From Pyrenochaeta sp. MPI-SDFR-AT-0127 (lineage: Eukaryota; Ascomycota; Dothideomycetes; Pleosporales; Cucurbitariaceae), in the NCBI GenBank assembly GCA_020747015.1, contig JAGTJM010000022.1:1-64000 (forward strand): a stretch of DNA of 64,000 nucleotides. Reading direction: 5' to 3'. Of the stretch, positions 22,246 through 33,322 are shown piece after piece. The first letter of the stretch is position 1; every line of letters begins with the position of its first letter. A model generated the notes under the pieces. It had not been told where the DNA came from, made no database searches, and worked only from the letters and a program-made list of their open reading frames with translations. The position numbers were made by a program, and so were the translations under genes.

Positions 22246-23838
22246 ATGGCTGTGCTGAAGACAATTGTGGTGATTGCTGCTTATGCGGCTGCGATGGTAG
22301 ACGCTGCAGGGATGCGACCTCGAGACTACAAGACTCTGGTTGATTCGGTATGCAACATGATCTATTGCTCAAACTTGCTGCTTACGTCCGAAACAGAAGA
22401 CTCTTCGCGACGCCATTCACATCGACAACCTTTTTGCAAAGGCCGAGATCCTCCAAGACATTGCGTACAAAACTCCCGGCAAAAATCGCGTCATCGGCAG
22501 CAAGGGTCACGAGGATACCGTTGCGTACATTAAAAGCCAACTCGATCAATTTCCAGACTACTACACCGTAGAAACACAAGCTGTGCCCCTCAACATTGGC
22601 TATAATGCGAGCCTGACAGCGAACAACAAAACGATTGAAGCGTTTGCAGTAACACTCGCGCCTGGAGGCAGTGTGACGGGGCCGCTTGTTGCGATCCCTA
22701 ATCTGGGTTGTGACGAGGTAGGCCATTATTGGCGTCTCCACATTGAGTACGGCTAACATGACAGTAGACTGATTTTCCTGAAAGCCTCAACGGCTCTATT
22801 GCTCTAATCAAGCGCGGCACTTGCTCATACGGCATCAAGGTCCAGTTTGCTGCTGCCAAAGGTGCCTCCGCAGTTGTAGCATGGAACAACGCTGAGGGTA
22901 CCCTTGAAGGTTACTCACTACAAGTTTTGTATCCTGAGGGTGAATTTGTTCCGGTTGCCGGCATCACAATGGGCCAAGGTGAGGCTCTGCTAGCCCAACT
23001 TGACGCTGGCGTGGACATCCTTGTCTCCCTGTCTACAGAAGTGAAGCTTTACGATACCCTCAATGTCATCGCTGAGACGAAAGCCGGAGACCACGACAAC
23101 GTGATTCATGTAAGCGGACACTCGGATTCAGTGACTGCCGGCCCTGGTATCAATGATAATGGCTCCGGCACTATTTCTATTCTCGAGATTGCCATCCAAT
23201 TGACCAATTTTACCGTCAACAATGCTGTCCGTTTCAGCTGGTGGACTGCAGAAGAAGCTGGTCTGCTCGGTGCTGAGTACTACGTGAAGCAGCTTTCACA
23301 AGTAGAGAAGGACAAGATTCGTCTCATGCTTGACTTTGACATGATGGCCTCGCCTAACTTTGCCTATCAAATCTACGACGGTGACGGCTCAGCTTTCAAC
23401 TCTACCGGCCCGGTTGGCTCTGCGGAGGCCGAGCATGAATTTGCTGCCTACTTTGATAGCATTGGTCTCAACCATACAGAGATTGAATTTGACGGTCGCT
23501 CAGACTATGGGCCTTTCCTCGAAGCTGGCATTGCTTCGGGTGGTATTGCTGGCGGCGCGGAGGGCCTCAAAACGGAACAAGAGGCTGAGATGTTCGGAGG
23601 CGGCGCTGGGGTCCCATACGATGTGAACTACCACGAGGATGGTGATACTGTCAACAACTTGAACCTTGATGCGTGGATTGAGTTTTCAAGGGCTATTGCG
23701 CACATGACGGCTACTTATGCGGTCAGCTGGGACAGCATCCCGCCACGCAACACGTCTGCTGCCCGGAAGCGATCCGAGAGGTACACACAGTGGAAGGATA
23801 AATTTCAGATGACCAAGAGGTATCAAAACTGGGTATGA
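22246..23838 (+). CDS. Secreted M28 zinc aminopeptidase with PA domain (aminopeptidase Y-like)
   Basis: Predicted exons are 22246-22347, 22397-22717 and 22768-23838 (497 aa); introns 49 and 50 bp, all phase 0. It removes N-terminal residues from peptides in the vacuole or outside the cell. Seen: signal peptide (MAVLKTIVVIAAYAAAMVDA); a PA (protease-associated) region at about 110-220 with IALIKRGTCSYGIK; then the M28 catalytic domain with zinc ligands in HSDS (His259), GINDNGSG (Asp271), TAEEAG (Glu303/304), DFDMMASPN (Asp332) and a distal His in NYHEDGDTVNN. All five expected ligands are present. Several N-glycosylation sequons. A tail of basic residues follows the domain. The second acceptor is a CAGTAG tandem; using the upstream AG would put TAG in frame. 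Confidence 0.93.
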
Positions 23839-24190
23839 GTGCGTCTAAATAGTGGTTCACTGGTATTCCGCACTGTGCAATCCTTTGTGAGCCCCAATTA
23901 TATTTCATAGGCTCATTTTGGTAAATTGCAGCGCTTTGTAAACAATATAGTATTCGTAACCTACCTGTCATCTTCCATGTGAGAGGAATAGCAGGTTGTC
24001 TGACGAGCTCGGGAATCAGATTCAGACCGCACTTCAGATGTGTCGGTTCTGAAAAAGGGGAGACATGAGGAGCGTGAATTTTATGATAATGGTAACAATG
24101 GTGAGAGCAAATTTCGTCTTCGATTCATTGCGTACGGTTCACTTCAACAGAATTCGAAGCTATCCACGTCTGTAACCTTTTCAAGGTTGT
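23839..24190. other. Convergent 3' spacer
   Basis: Spacer between the M28 peptidase and the oppositely oriented acidic protein gene. Nothing else is seen. Confidence 0.5.
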
Positions 24191-24979
24191 TTACTCACCA
24201 TCTTCCTCATCATCGTCAACTACGGGAACAGGATCAGCCTTACTGGTCGTCTTGACCTGCCGGTCCTTCTCAGCACCAGTCGGCTTCTTGCCAGTTGGGT
24301 TGGCGTCTTCGCTCTCATTCTCATCATCCTCATCGGGCTCAGCAACATCATCTTCGTCCTCTAGATCGTCCTCTTCATCTTCGTCGTCGTCGTCCTCATC
24401 TTCGTCTTTGGATTTGGTGCGCTTCGTCTTCTTCTTTGGTGCTGGTAAAAGGTCAATTGAACAGGGAAAACGAGTAAGGGTGGAGGGACTTACGAGGCTC
24501 TTCATCAGAATCCCCCTCGTCGAAGTTGGAGCCCTCTGATTCGGCGTATCTGCGAGGCCACTCTGTCAGCCTTGTTTTGCTTGTCGCATACGCCAAAACA
24601 GTGCAGAGCCAAGGAGCTGAGCGACTACTTTTGCTCAAAGTAACAAAGGAGCTGAACCGAGAATGCAATTGATATGGCTGTGCCTCGAGAACGGCTCAAA
24701 CACGGTTACTATTTGCGCCGCTTGACCGTGCTTACGGCGCCGTTCAATGGCAGCGCTGGGAGAACGAAGACTGATGGCAGAAGCTGAACCATGCAACTGG
24801 CATGAGCGAAAAGAGGCGACCCAAATGCACCCATGGATGCGTGATGGCGATGTTGGGCGTGTTTAGGATGACGTCAAGGAAGTGACGACTTACTCTTCCT
24901 CGGACTCGGACTCGTCGGAGGGTAGAGCGACTAGCTCCTCCTCCTCCTCGGCTTCCTGCTTTCGCTTACGAGTTGACAT
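24191..24979 (-). CDS. Small, highly acidic nuclear-type protein (unknown function)
   Basis: Predicted exons (minus) are 24979-24894, 24549-24494 and 24441-24191 (130 aa). The first intron is 344 bp, unusually long for this window, and contains a TGACGTCA palindrome at 24869-24876. Seen: a basic start MSTRKRKQ, then Glu/Asp/Ser-rich stretches, a central basic patch PPPKKKTKRTK (a possible nuclear localisation signal) and another run of Asp/Glu. No globular domain is visible. Composition resembles histone-chaperone or chromatin-associated acidic proteins such as Chz1-like ones, but no diagnostic motif was recognised, so the role is open. The long Ser-rich frame on the opposite strand is only its shadow. 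Confidence 0.75.
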
Positions 24980-25816
24980 GATGGATGGCGTGAGGGGGGT
25001 GGGTTGAGAAGATTATGGAAGGCTGTTGTTGAGAGGAAGCTGGGCTGGCGGGGAGGTTGCTCTCAACGGGTGAGGGTGCGAGAGGGGAACCGGTTGAACT
25101 AGGTACCATTTAGTCGGAGGCTGGGTGAGCAAGGAGGCTCGCTCTGCGCTGACCGGCGAGCTGGCCAATGGGCGACGGCCTAGCCATCACCCTGGAGTAC
25201 ACAAGCCGTCCGTCGCTGCAGGTACCGCATGAAGGGAGTCTGAGGGCGTGTCGTCGGGCCACAACGTCGAGCTTTGTCCATGAGTGACGTAGAGCTTATC
25301 AGCACAATGCAGTCAGTTGTGGTGAGGGGGGTTTTTTTATTATGATGTGGGTTCCGCAATACATTGCCAGCTTTCAGGGCGCAGACCAGGCGGAGAGCAG
25401 GCGGCTGTGGAAGGGCGGAGGGGCGTCTGGCTCCAGTCAGCGTGCAAGAGGCTGGCGTTGCAGCAGCCAGTGCCTGAGCCCTGGAAGTACGAGGGGCGAT
25501 GCGACTGGCACTTTTCTTGTGTCGAGAGACAGACACATGAGCACTACATCACCTTGGACGTGGCCGTCGCCATTGTCCAGAGCCATACTGCGTGCGTGTC
25601 GAGGTGCAGAGGTCCCCCACCTCCCAAACAGGCAAAGCGCATCAGTGGTCTTGGCACCAGTCACCGCCAACGCCACGCCGCCCGCTCCCCCGCCCGCTCC
25701 CCTGTGGAATGGAGCCGTGAACGATTAAATTTATTCCTCTCTTGCGCCTGCTGTCGTGACTCGACAACTTCTTCCACCCTAATCGCCCCTGCTTTTCACA
25801 AGCTACACGCCCCAAC
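24980..25816. other. Divergent intergenic region between the acidic protein and Brf1
   Basis: It holds both promoters. GC-rich frames at 25347-25735 on plus and others on minus are not supported as genes: there is no family resemblance and they overlap each other. Confidence 0.5.
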
Positions 25817-28021
25817 ATGTCCACACCCACGGTGGCGCGGCCGCCGAGAGCCCGTCTCCTGGGGCTCAATCCTGCAAAGAAAGCGCCAGGCCCGGCCTGG
25901 TCCTACACCTCGGAAACCACCAAGCGGAAGACGCTGCCTGCCCCACCGCCGCCTGTACAGAAGCAACGGCCCAAGTGCTGTGACAGCCCCAACATCACTG
26001 ACGAGGATGGCTCGACAATGTGCTACACGTGCGGTCGCGTCTTCGAAGAGAGCTCCATTGTTGCAGAGGTCACATTTGGCGAGACAGCCGGCGGTGCAGC
26101 CATGGTCGAAGGCGGCTTCATTAGTGATAACCAGCGGCATGCCAACTCCATGGGAGGCACAATGCGCGGCTTGGGTGGCATGGAAAGCAGAGAACAGGCC
26201 GCCATGCATGGCCGCCATGCGATTGAAGCCCTTGCCCAGTCCCTGCAGGTGCGACAAGCCGTCGTGGACCAGGCCGTGGGTTGGTACAAACTCGCCATGA
26301 ACCACAACTTCATACAGGGCCGCCGCATGCGCAACGTTGCTGCCGTGGCCATCTACATGGCAGCCCGCCGGCAGCCCGAAAATACTCTTATGCTTATGGA
26401 CCTAGCTGAAAAGATCCAGACCAATGTCTGGACACTAGGCGACACATACAAAGCCTTTCTGAAGAAACTTGGCGAGGAGGACCCAGCGCAGCTCGTGGGA
26501 AACAAGGCGGTTCAGGAAATCGAGCCCTTGATGCTGAAGTACTGTCGCAAACTCGAATTCTTTGAGGATTCGCATAAAGTCGCCGACGACGCCTGCAAAC
26601 TCTTGCGATGTATGAGCCGGGAGTGGATGGTACAGGGCCGCCAACCGGCGGGGATATGCGGTGCATGTATCATCCTGGCCGCCCGTATGAACAATTATCG
26701 TCGGACTACGCGCGAGGTCGTCTATGTCGTCAAAGTCGCCGACTCCACCATCAACGCCCGCTTGTACGAATTCAAAAGAATCCCTGCCTCGGTCTTGAGT
26801 GTCAACCAGTTCCGAGAGTTTGGGCAACGGCTAAAGGTCAAGACGCAGCCACCCGCCGTTTGGAGGCGCGCTGAGAAGGAAGAGCGCAAGGAGAAGAGGA
26901 AGCTCGCCGAAGAGAGAGCCCTTAAAAACGTTAATACCGGTTCCGAATCTGATACCCGAGATCAGTCAGGAAAAGAAGAGGTGGCAAATGACTATAGCTC
27001 GGAAATGCCGACAAGGACGAGCAAAAGGCGCAAATCGAATGACGGGACATTTCAAGCCCTCGCTCCGCAACCTGGGGCCTCAAGAGCGCAGAGTACTGAT
27101 ACGGCCGCACCAGACATGGATAGTTTTGACGGCAACAACGATGCAATGGTAGACTCTGTTGGCAGTGCATTGGCAGCCGTGGAGGCAGGCGAGGCCAGTG
27201 ATCCCGACTTTGTTATGCCTAAGAAGCGTGGCCGACCCCCAAAAAAGCGAGAGCCCATGATCATACCACCCGAAGATCTCGAAATCGAGCAAGACATTGA
27301 GTCTGAGCTCACTCGGGTCATTCAGGACTGGGAAAGCATTTTCAAAGAATTCGCCCACAACGAGAACCACGACCTCCTGAGGCGTACCGGTTGGACTGCA
27401 CAGCAGATGACACAAGCATACACAGACACCCGCGATGTTCCCATCAACATATCCCCTGATATTGGTGAGGATGAGTTTGAAGACGACCCTGACGTCGCTA
27501 ATTGCATCCTTGGTCCAATGGAAGTGCGTCGCAAGGAAGCAATCTGGATCACGGAAAACGAAGACTGGCTGCGGCAACAGCAAAAAAAAATGCTTGACGC
27601 TGAACTTGAAGCAGCGCAGGATAAACCCAAAAAACCCAAGCAGAAGCGCAGGCACCACCAAATGGGCGACGGTAGCGTCCTTGAGGGACAACCTGCGGCA
27701 AGTGCAGCAGAAGCAGCACATAAAATGCTTAAGAAGCGCGCTGCAAAGCAATTCAGCAATCACATCAACTACGACAGGCTTAAAGCTCTATTTCCAGGCG
27801 GTAATGCGGCTACTCCCCAATCTGGTAGTGGTCAGGGCGCAAGTCCAGCGGCTTCGCAAGTCACGCAAAGTCCACCAGTGGCACAAGCCATTGATGAAGA
27901 GGACAGAGAGGAGGAAGAGGAAGAAGAGCAGATGCAGGAATTAGAAGAAGAAGAGGACCTCGAGAACCAGTACATGGACGATGAGGACGAGGGTTTTGGC
28001 GAGGATTTTGACTATGACTAG
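25817..28021 (+). CDS. BRF1: Transcription factor IIIB subunit Brf1
   Basis: Single exon, 734 aa. Brf1 is the TFIIB-related subunit of TFIIIB that recruits RNA polymerase III to tRNA and 5S genes in the nucleus. Seen: an N-terminal extension of about 50 residues; a zinc ribbon around residues 53-75, with KCCDSPNI and later CYTCGRV; the B-reader-like stretch VAEVTFGE; two cyclin-like repeats (about 125-330) with GRRMRNVAAVAIYMAAR and GRQPAGICGACIILAARM; then a charged linker and the C-terminal Brf1 homology region including ENEDWLRQQQKKML. A KRGRPPKK AT-hook-like motif lies in the linker, and the tail is very acidic. The first half of the zinc ribbon shows adjacent Cys-Cys rather than the usual CxxC. 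Length is close to other ascomycete Brf1 proteins. Confidence 0.95.
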   Translation: MSTPTVARPPRARLLGLNPAKKAPGPAWSYTSETTKRKTLPAPPPPVQKQRPKCCDSPNITDEDGSTMCYTCGRVFEESSIVAEVTFGETAGGAAMVEGGFISDNQRHANSMGGTMRGLGGMESREQAAMHGRHAIEALAQSLQVRQAVVDQAVGWYKLAMNHNFIQGRRMRNVAAVAIYMAARRQPENTLMLMDLAEKIQTNVWTLGDTYKAFLKKLGEEDPAQLVGNKAVQEIEPLMLKYCRKLEFFEDSHKVADDACKLLRCMSREWMVQGRQPAGICGACIILAARMNNYRRTTREVVYVVKVADSTINARLYEFKRIPASVLSVNQFREFGQRLKVKTQPPAVWRRAEKEERKEKRKLAEERALKNVNTGSESDTRDQSGKEEVANDYSSEMPTRTSKRRKSNDGTFQALAPQPGASRAQSTDTAAPDMDSFDGNNDAMVDSVGSALAAVEAGEASDPDFVMPKKRGRPPKKREPMIIPPEDLEIEQDIESELTRVIQDWESIFKEFAHNENHDLLRRTGWTAQQMTQAYTDTRDVPINISPDIGEDEFEDDPDVANCILGPMEVRRKEAIWITENEDWLRQQQKKMLDAELEAAQDKPKKPKQKRRHHQMGDGSVLEGQPAASAAEAAHKMLKKRAAKQFSNHINYDRLKALFPGGNAATPQSGSGQGASPAASQVTQSPPVAQAIDEEDREEEEEEEQMQELEEEEDLENQYMDDEDEGFGEDFDYD

Positions 28022-28439
28022 CCGTCACTTCTGGGCACTCTTTGGGTTATCTGCTAGAGCAGTTGGAGTTGAAGTCGCATTCTATGGCGGCAACTTTATT
28101 GGATATTACAACACTATTGGCCCATGGATATATTCTGGGTCTCGTCAATTTCATATGTGCGTAGATACCCCATTGTTAGCGTAGCATAGCATCTGGAAAC
28201 GGCGTTCAACCTTATTCTATCACAGATCATGATATGAATAATTTGCTTATAGGGGAGGAATTCCCAATCATGAATTGGTCCCTACTTTCGTGATTCGTGA
28301 CATGCTCATGCTACCCTAGATTTTCATTGCCCGAATCCATTCAAACGCCAAATCTCTGCAAAGGTCTATCATGGATAGCGTTTTTCGCTATTGCAAACGG
28401 CCAGGGCCGTCCCTAACTCATCTTTACCCGCAAAATGCG
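28022..28439. other. Convergent 3' spacer between Brf1 and PRMT1
   Basis: 3' regions of two converging genes. No gene or structured element seen. Confidence 0.5.
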
Positions 28440-29764
28440 CTAACACATCTTGTATTGTGCCTCACCCGAAGCTTGCCTGTGCATGTCATCCGTGTTCAGC
28501 TTGTATGAGATATTTATATCCAAATCACGATGGTTCTTGTCACTCGGCTTGTTCTCCAGTACACCGCTAATTGTCTCACCCTCCTCCACGGTCAGCACAT
28601 CTTTCAAATAGAAAACAGTTTGTTTCCAGTGCGTATACTTGGTGTGCGGGCCAGTGGAGAAGCGGATCGGCTTATGGCAGGCGGCGAATTCAATATCAAA
28701 CCACGCAATAACGGCGTGAACGAAGTCACTGCGGCGCACCTTAAGCTCGTAGGGTAACCGAAAGGCAAGGTCGGCGACGGTGCAGGTGTAGAGGTCGAGG
28801 GTAATGACGGCGGACGGGTCGGTGACAACGGCTTTGATGTCAACGGTATCGACAAGAGGTTCAGTCATGGCAGTGTCCTTCATGGGCGTGTAGTCGAACC
28901 CCCAGACGTTATCCCAGACTGATCTATTAGTACCATTATCATCCGGGACGGAGCGATAGCATGCTTACAGCCAATCTTTTCCTCCTTGTACTCGCCATCC
29001 TCGATGCCAGCCATGAAAATGGTCGCCTTGTCCGGGAAGATCAAGCCATCCTTGACAAGATACTTGTCTCTTGCATACAGGACCGTGTCTAGCATGCTCT
29101 CGTACAGTAGGAAATAGCCCATCCACTCTGATATTATGATGTCGACCTTGTCAAACGGTAGCTTGACCTCTTCCATCTTGCCTTGGAGTAATGTGATCTT
29201 GTCTGACATGCCATTTCGATCGACGATCTCTCGTGCCTTGTCGATAATGGTCGACATGTCGACGCCTATGACATGCTTCGCACCTGCCTTGACCGCGAAC
29301 CTGTACCTCACATATCAGTGCCTGCTCGCATGTCTTGAGTGGGAGTGGTTGGGAGCGCAAACATGCTGAGGATGGCGGTACCACATCCTACATCAAGGAC
29401 CACCTTATCCTTGAAAAGATGCCCGTTTTGATAAATTGCGTCTCGGTAGCTTCTCGTTCGGACTTCATCTTTCTGTGGCCTCACTGTCAGTCTTGTCCTC
29501 GAAGTTGTGAGCTGCCACAGCAGCAGAGATCTGCGTGCTACGCACCAGCATTTCCTCATGGATGCCTTTGAACGCGCATTAGCAATAGTATCAACAGTTT
29601 AGGACCCTCACACGGACCATGGTGGTTGTAGCTACGCATACGAGCGTTAACAGCAGTCATATCACAAAAGTCTTGCGTGGTGCGAACCTGTTGAAGTAAT
29701 GCGCTTCTGAGTGCGCCATGCCCGTAAGCGGGTCAGTTTTGCCCGCATCCTGTTGGTTCGCCAT
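28440..29764 (-). CDS. HMT1: Protein arginine N-methyltransferase 1 (PRMT1/Hmt1-like)
   Basis: Predicted exons (minus) are 29764-29688, 29631-29618 (14 nt), 29565-29546 (20 nt), 29472-29363, 29300-28969 and 28918-28440 (343 aa). It transfers methyl groups from S-adenosylmethionine to arginines of RNA-binding proteins and histone H4 (asymmetric dimethylation). Seen: N-terminal HYFNSYNHHGIHEEML (assembled across two mini-exons), the SAM-binding motif VLDVGCGTAI, the double-E loop SEWMGYFLLYESML with both catalytic Glu residues, GFWDNVWGFDY and the THW loop (YTHWKQTVFYL). Length matches the family. The intron-rich 5' end with two mini-exons is hand-assembled. Its phases and the conserved sequence both fit; donors GTTCGC, GTCCGT and GTTTGC are weak but consistent. 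Confidence 0.93.
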
Positions 29765-30332
29765 TCTGGCAGTCAAATGGAGAAAATCTGTGAATGAACG
29801 AAGAAAAAAAGTGAGCGTACAGAGCCTGGCGGTGCCAAAACTTTACGGAATTTTTGGTTACGTCGCACAGACTCACGCCAATCCAGCCCCGCTACAGTTT
29901 TACCGGGGGGCCCCCACTAGGCTTGAACTGGCATGACACGAACATGTCACGGCAGGTATGCCATATCGTGCTGATAATGCGATAGAACTATCTTCTGTCA
30001 CAGGCTATGCAATGGCCACATTTTATTCAATCTGTTGCATGTGCTGAAACCCCCAAAATATCAACTAAAATCAAACAGTAACCATCAGAAGCGATTCGAT
30101 GAGTGTCAATCTGCGAGCTCCAACAAAAGTGTGTGAGGAGGGTATATCTGATATAAAAGCAGAAACCACCCTCATTATACCGCTATCCAGTCATCAGGTC
30201 GTGAATCTTTTAGTCGTAACGTCGTAGAGTATGGCCCTCCTTCACTAAACAAACTATTTCCAGCGGGAAAGTACACCGCAATAAGCAGGACAAACCAGCG
30301 AGTTCTTGAGAAGCAAACGATCTAATCTTTCA
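29765..30332. other. Intergenic region without a supported gene
   Basis: Promoter side of PRMT1 and 3' end of the next minus-strand gene. A tRNA B-box-like GTTCAAGCC at about 29912-29920 on minus has no pairing T-stem and is not called as a tRNA. Confidence 0.5.
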
Positions 30333-32165
30333 TCAGACCTTGATCCGATTGAATCGTTCCTTGAAGTTCCTTGCATCTGATCCATTGGTTAGTAGCCAGC
30401 CTACGCGCTTAGCATTAGAGGACATACCTTCTGGCGTTGTGAAGGTCAATTGGTATCTGCCTGTTGCTCCCTTTGGCAACCTATATCCTTCGGTGAAGAT
30501 GTATGGGTGCAACTCGCCAAATTGAAGTGTAGCATTTCCGACACGCTTCATCCAGCCTCGTTGGCCAACATACTGTGTAACGAAAGCAGTCCAAATTGGT
30601 ATCGTTTTGAGCGGCCCTCGACGAGCCGTCGCCTCGAAGCGAACGCAACCGGAATCTTCGTCACGGAAAATACGAAAGGCATGTAGATATCTAGTGTCAG
30701 TGATCTCACTGAGGAATGTTAGTGTGAACTTTCTGAAACCGTGATCATCTACCTACCCACTGAATTCCATTTTTTCTCCAGGTTCGAAATAGTCTTCTAG
30801 TTCTTCAGCAATGCCGTTCTTGTCCTGGCGCTTCATTGCGACAGCTGTGCAATAGAAGAGAACCATTCCTGCATGTTTGTTAGAGCCCTAGAGTCTGACT
30901 CTCTCCATGGAACGCTTACGCTCATATAAAGTGAACCGCAACCTAGCCCATAGATCGAGTTGGCCATCTCTTTTATTCACACGGCAGAGTTGCAAACACG
31001 ACTCTGTACGAAGCAACTTGAGCCCAGTCAATGGGAAACAGTATCGCAAGCGACGTCCTGTAGGGTCCATAGTGAGGAAGAGGATCCTGGCACGGTTGTC
31101 TTCTGACCTCCAATACAGCCTCACCCAGACGTTTGTAGCTTCAAAAGGTAGCTCCAGAACCTTCTCGAAGTCATCACCATCTAGGAGCTCAATTACTCGA
31201 GGCTCATCCCTTCCAAGACATATTGTGGGGTCTCCTAGGGTTTGAAATGGAGTTGACGTGTGCCGCCCGTCGAAGATCTTCATGGCCCAGTGGGCGACTG
31301 GCTCACCCGAATCGTTGGAGTGATTTGAGAAAGCATGCGAAGACGCGGATGAATAAGTTGGCGACTGAGGAATCTCTGGTACTGGAGGCGGTATGAAAGG
31401 TATTTCTCCTATGCCTCCCCATGTCGGTGCAGCTGTAACCCGATGCGGTAATGGAAGTTTTGGAGGCGGCGCATGGACGTGTGAATACCCTGACGCTGGG
31501 TATGTTGGAAGACTGTAGATCTTTGGTCTGGAGACTTTAGGAGAGGGAGGTTTTGGAGTTCTCGCATATCCATGGCCATGCATTGAAAGTCGGTTGAAGT
31601 ATGACTCGACAGGCTCTTGGTTCTTTAGCAATTTTGAGAGACGGATCCTGATTTGGTAGAGCTCTTCCTCATCCTCTTCGCTGGATAACATTAGCGACGA
31701 TCGGGAGTCATGACAACATTAGACTTGCCCTTTCAGTGCATCATACATCCCCTGTAGATAAGTCCTAAACAATTCCAGCCTTGCTGGTAAGGATATGCCC
31801 TGCGCTTTCAAATCGGCAAGCGCATCTTCCCATATTACAGCATATGGTGGGGTACCAGGAAAGGCTCCTGGTGCTGTGTGTTTACCCTTCTTAGACTTGC
31901 TAAACATATCACGTACATCATCGAGTGTATGCCCTAAACTTGGGAGGCAGATTTCAAGATCTTTCAAGATTCGGCCAGAATATCGTCCATAGCGGGACAG
32001 CTCTAGCGCTTCATTCAATACATGGAGGGCATTCGAGATGGCGAAAAGCTCGGCAATATCGCCTGTAACGTCCTTGCGGTATTGCGGGATTTCGTCCAGG
32101 AAGACATGAAGGCCTGAAGCTGTGTCTTCTGCCTCTTTTGCGTAGTCCAGAAGTCGCCAGTCCAT
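30333..32165 (-). CDS. Conserved fungal hypothetical protein with proline-rich linker
   Basis: Predicted exons (minus) are 32165-31729, 31680-30920, 30868-30757, 30708-30428 and 30376-30333 (544 aa). The first intron (31728-31681) starts with GC in the strong GG|GCAAGT context; the other three are GT-AG introns of 48-51 bp. Seen: an N-terminal helical domain (about 1-150) starting MDWRLLDYAKEAEDTA, with many Leu-rich helices; a Pro/Ser-rich low-complexity stretch (about 190-270); and a C-terminal region rich in beta-type sequence with WVRLYWRSEDNRARILF. No catalytic motif is recognisable. The N-terminal part resembles fungal proteins annotated only as hypothetical; signalling or scaffold roles would be guesses. 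No signal peptide or membrane segment. Confidence 0.85.
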
Positions 32166-33322
32166 GGTGGGTCGCGTGCAGGGGATTCAGCAAAAGTGAA
32201 ATCGTTACCAGTAGCACATACTGCTGGCACTAGGAGGGACAGCGGAGACGGAATGCGTGCCCAGTCAAGCGATAGGGCTGGATAACGAGCGCTAAATGTA
32301 GAATTATGTTGCTGTGCGCGCCTTGAGGAGGGCCGGCTCTTGACGTGTTTCCTGCAGCAGCATGCCGGTCAGGAAGCCAATCGATTATGCCGACAAAACC
32401 CCCTTACCAATCTGCACGTTACCCACAGTTGTTCGCCTTTCTTTCATACGATTTGTCCTGCTTGTTCGATCTGGCCCCCAACCTGAAGACTTTGCCGATC
32501 CTTCGAACTAGTTTCGCATACAGTCGTGTCGCAATGCCGGGCGAGGATGCTTTTTTGGATGAGACGGAAGCGCCACTCCGGGAGGGCTGAGAGGCTTCCA
32601 GGCAGGAATACGCCGTACGCTGTCGGCGCGTGGCACTTTCTTGGGAGACAAATCGAAGGAGTTTCCGCCCGATGATTTTCGAGTGACCGATGGCATGATA
32701 CTCGTGCATCTCGCTACAATGTTCAGCTGTTGTCGGTTTCTGCCTAATCCTGCTCCACTACCGCTTGCCTTGATTGTATCTTGTCAACGATTGTAGGCCA
32801 GCTGATCGAAACTTGAAGATCGTCGAGAATTGAAGTCATTGTGCCAAATGCTGCGAGGTCAGGCAACCTATACATTTGCCAGTTTATCGTGACTGCATGG
32901 TTGAGGAGTTGCATCACGCACGCCCTGGCTCTGATACAATGTCTAAGATAAGATGTAGAGAAACAACACAACGAGGTTTTAAGGGCGACACGAAGAGGAA
33001 CGAGGATTTCACTTGATGTTAGGTGTGATATATACGCCCAAGAAAAGTAGGGCTGCGCCTCACTTTGTCCACGCCACCATACTGGTTGCCCTACAACTCT
33101 CATCCTCTCTTCTCTAGGCAACAGGTCTGATGACAGAGGACGTGGTTCTATTCAAGGATGCGCAGTAGGACTGCAAGCTGCTTGACCGCGTTTTATAGTA
33201 TCACCCGAACCTTCGCTGCAATACTCGATGACGCGAAATAGAACCGACATCTAAACCCTGTACCAAGCTGTAGCCTTGCAACGACAGTAGCAATTGCGCC
33301 TTGGCACTAGCGCGTGTCTAAT
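32166..33322. other. 1.2-kb intergenic region without a supported gene
   Basis: Promoter side of the hypothetical gene and 3' side of riboflavin synthase. Short overlapping frames occur on both strands; none is convincing. Confidence 0.5.

Noticed and set aside
24252..24539. Long serine-rich plus-strand frame
   Set aside because: Antisense shadow of the Asp/Glu codon runs of the acidic protein.
27080..27763. 227-codon minus-strand frame inside Brf1
   Set aside because: Antisense to a clearly conserved coding sequence; no family match.
29905..29925. tRNA B-box-like GTTCAAGCC on the minus strand
   Set aside because: Flanking bases do not pair as a T-stem and no A-box or acceptor stem is found at the right distance.
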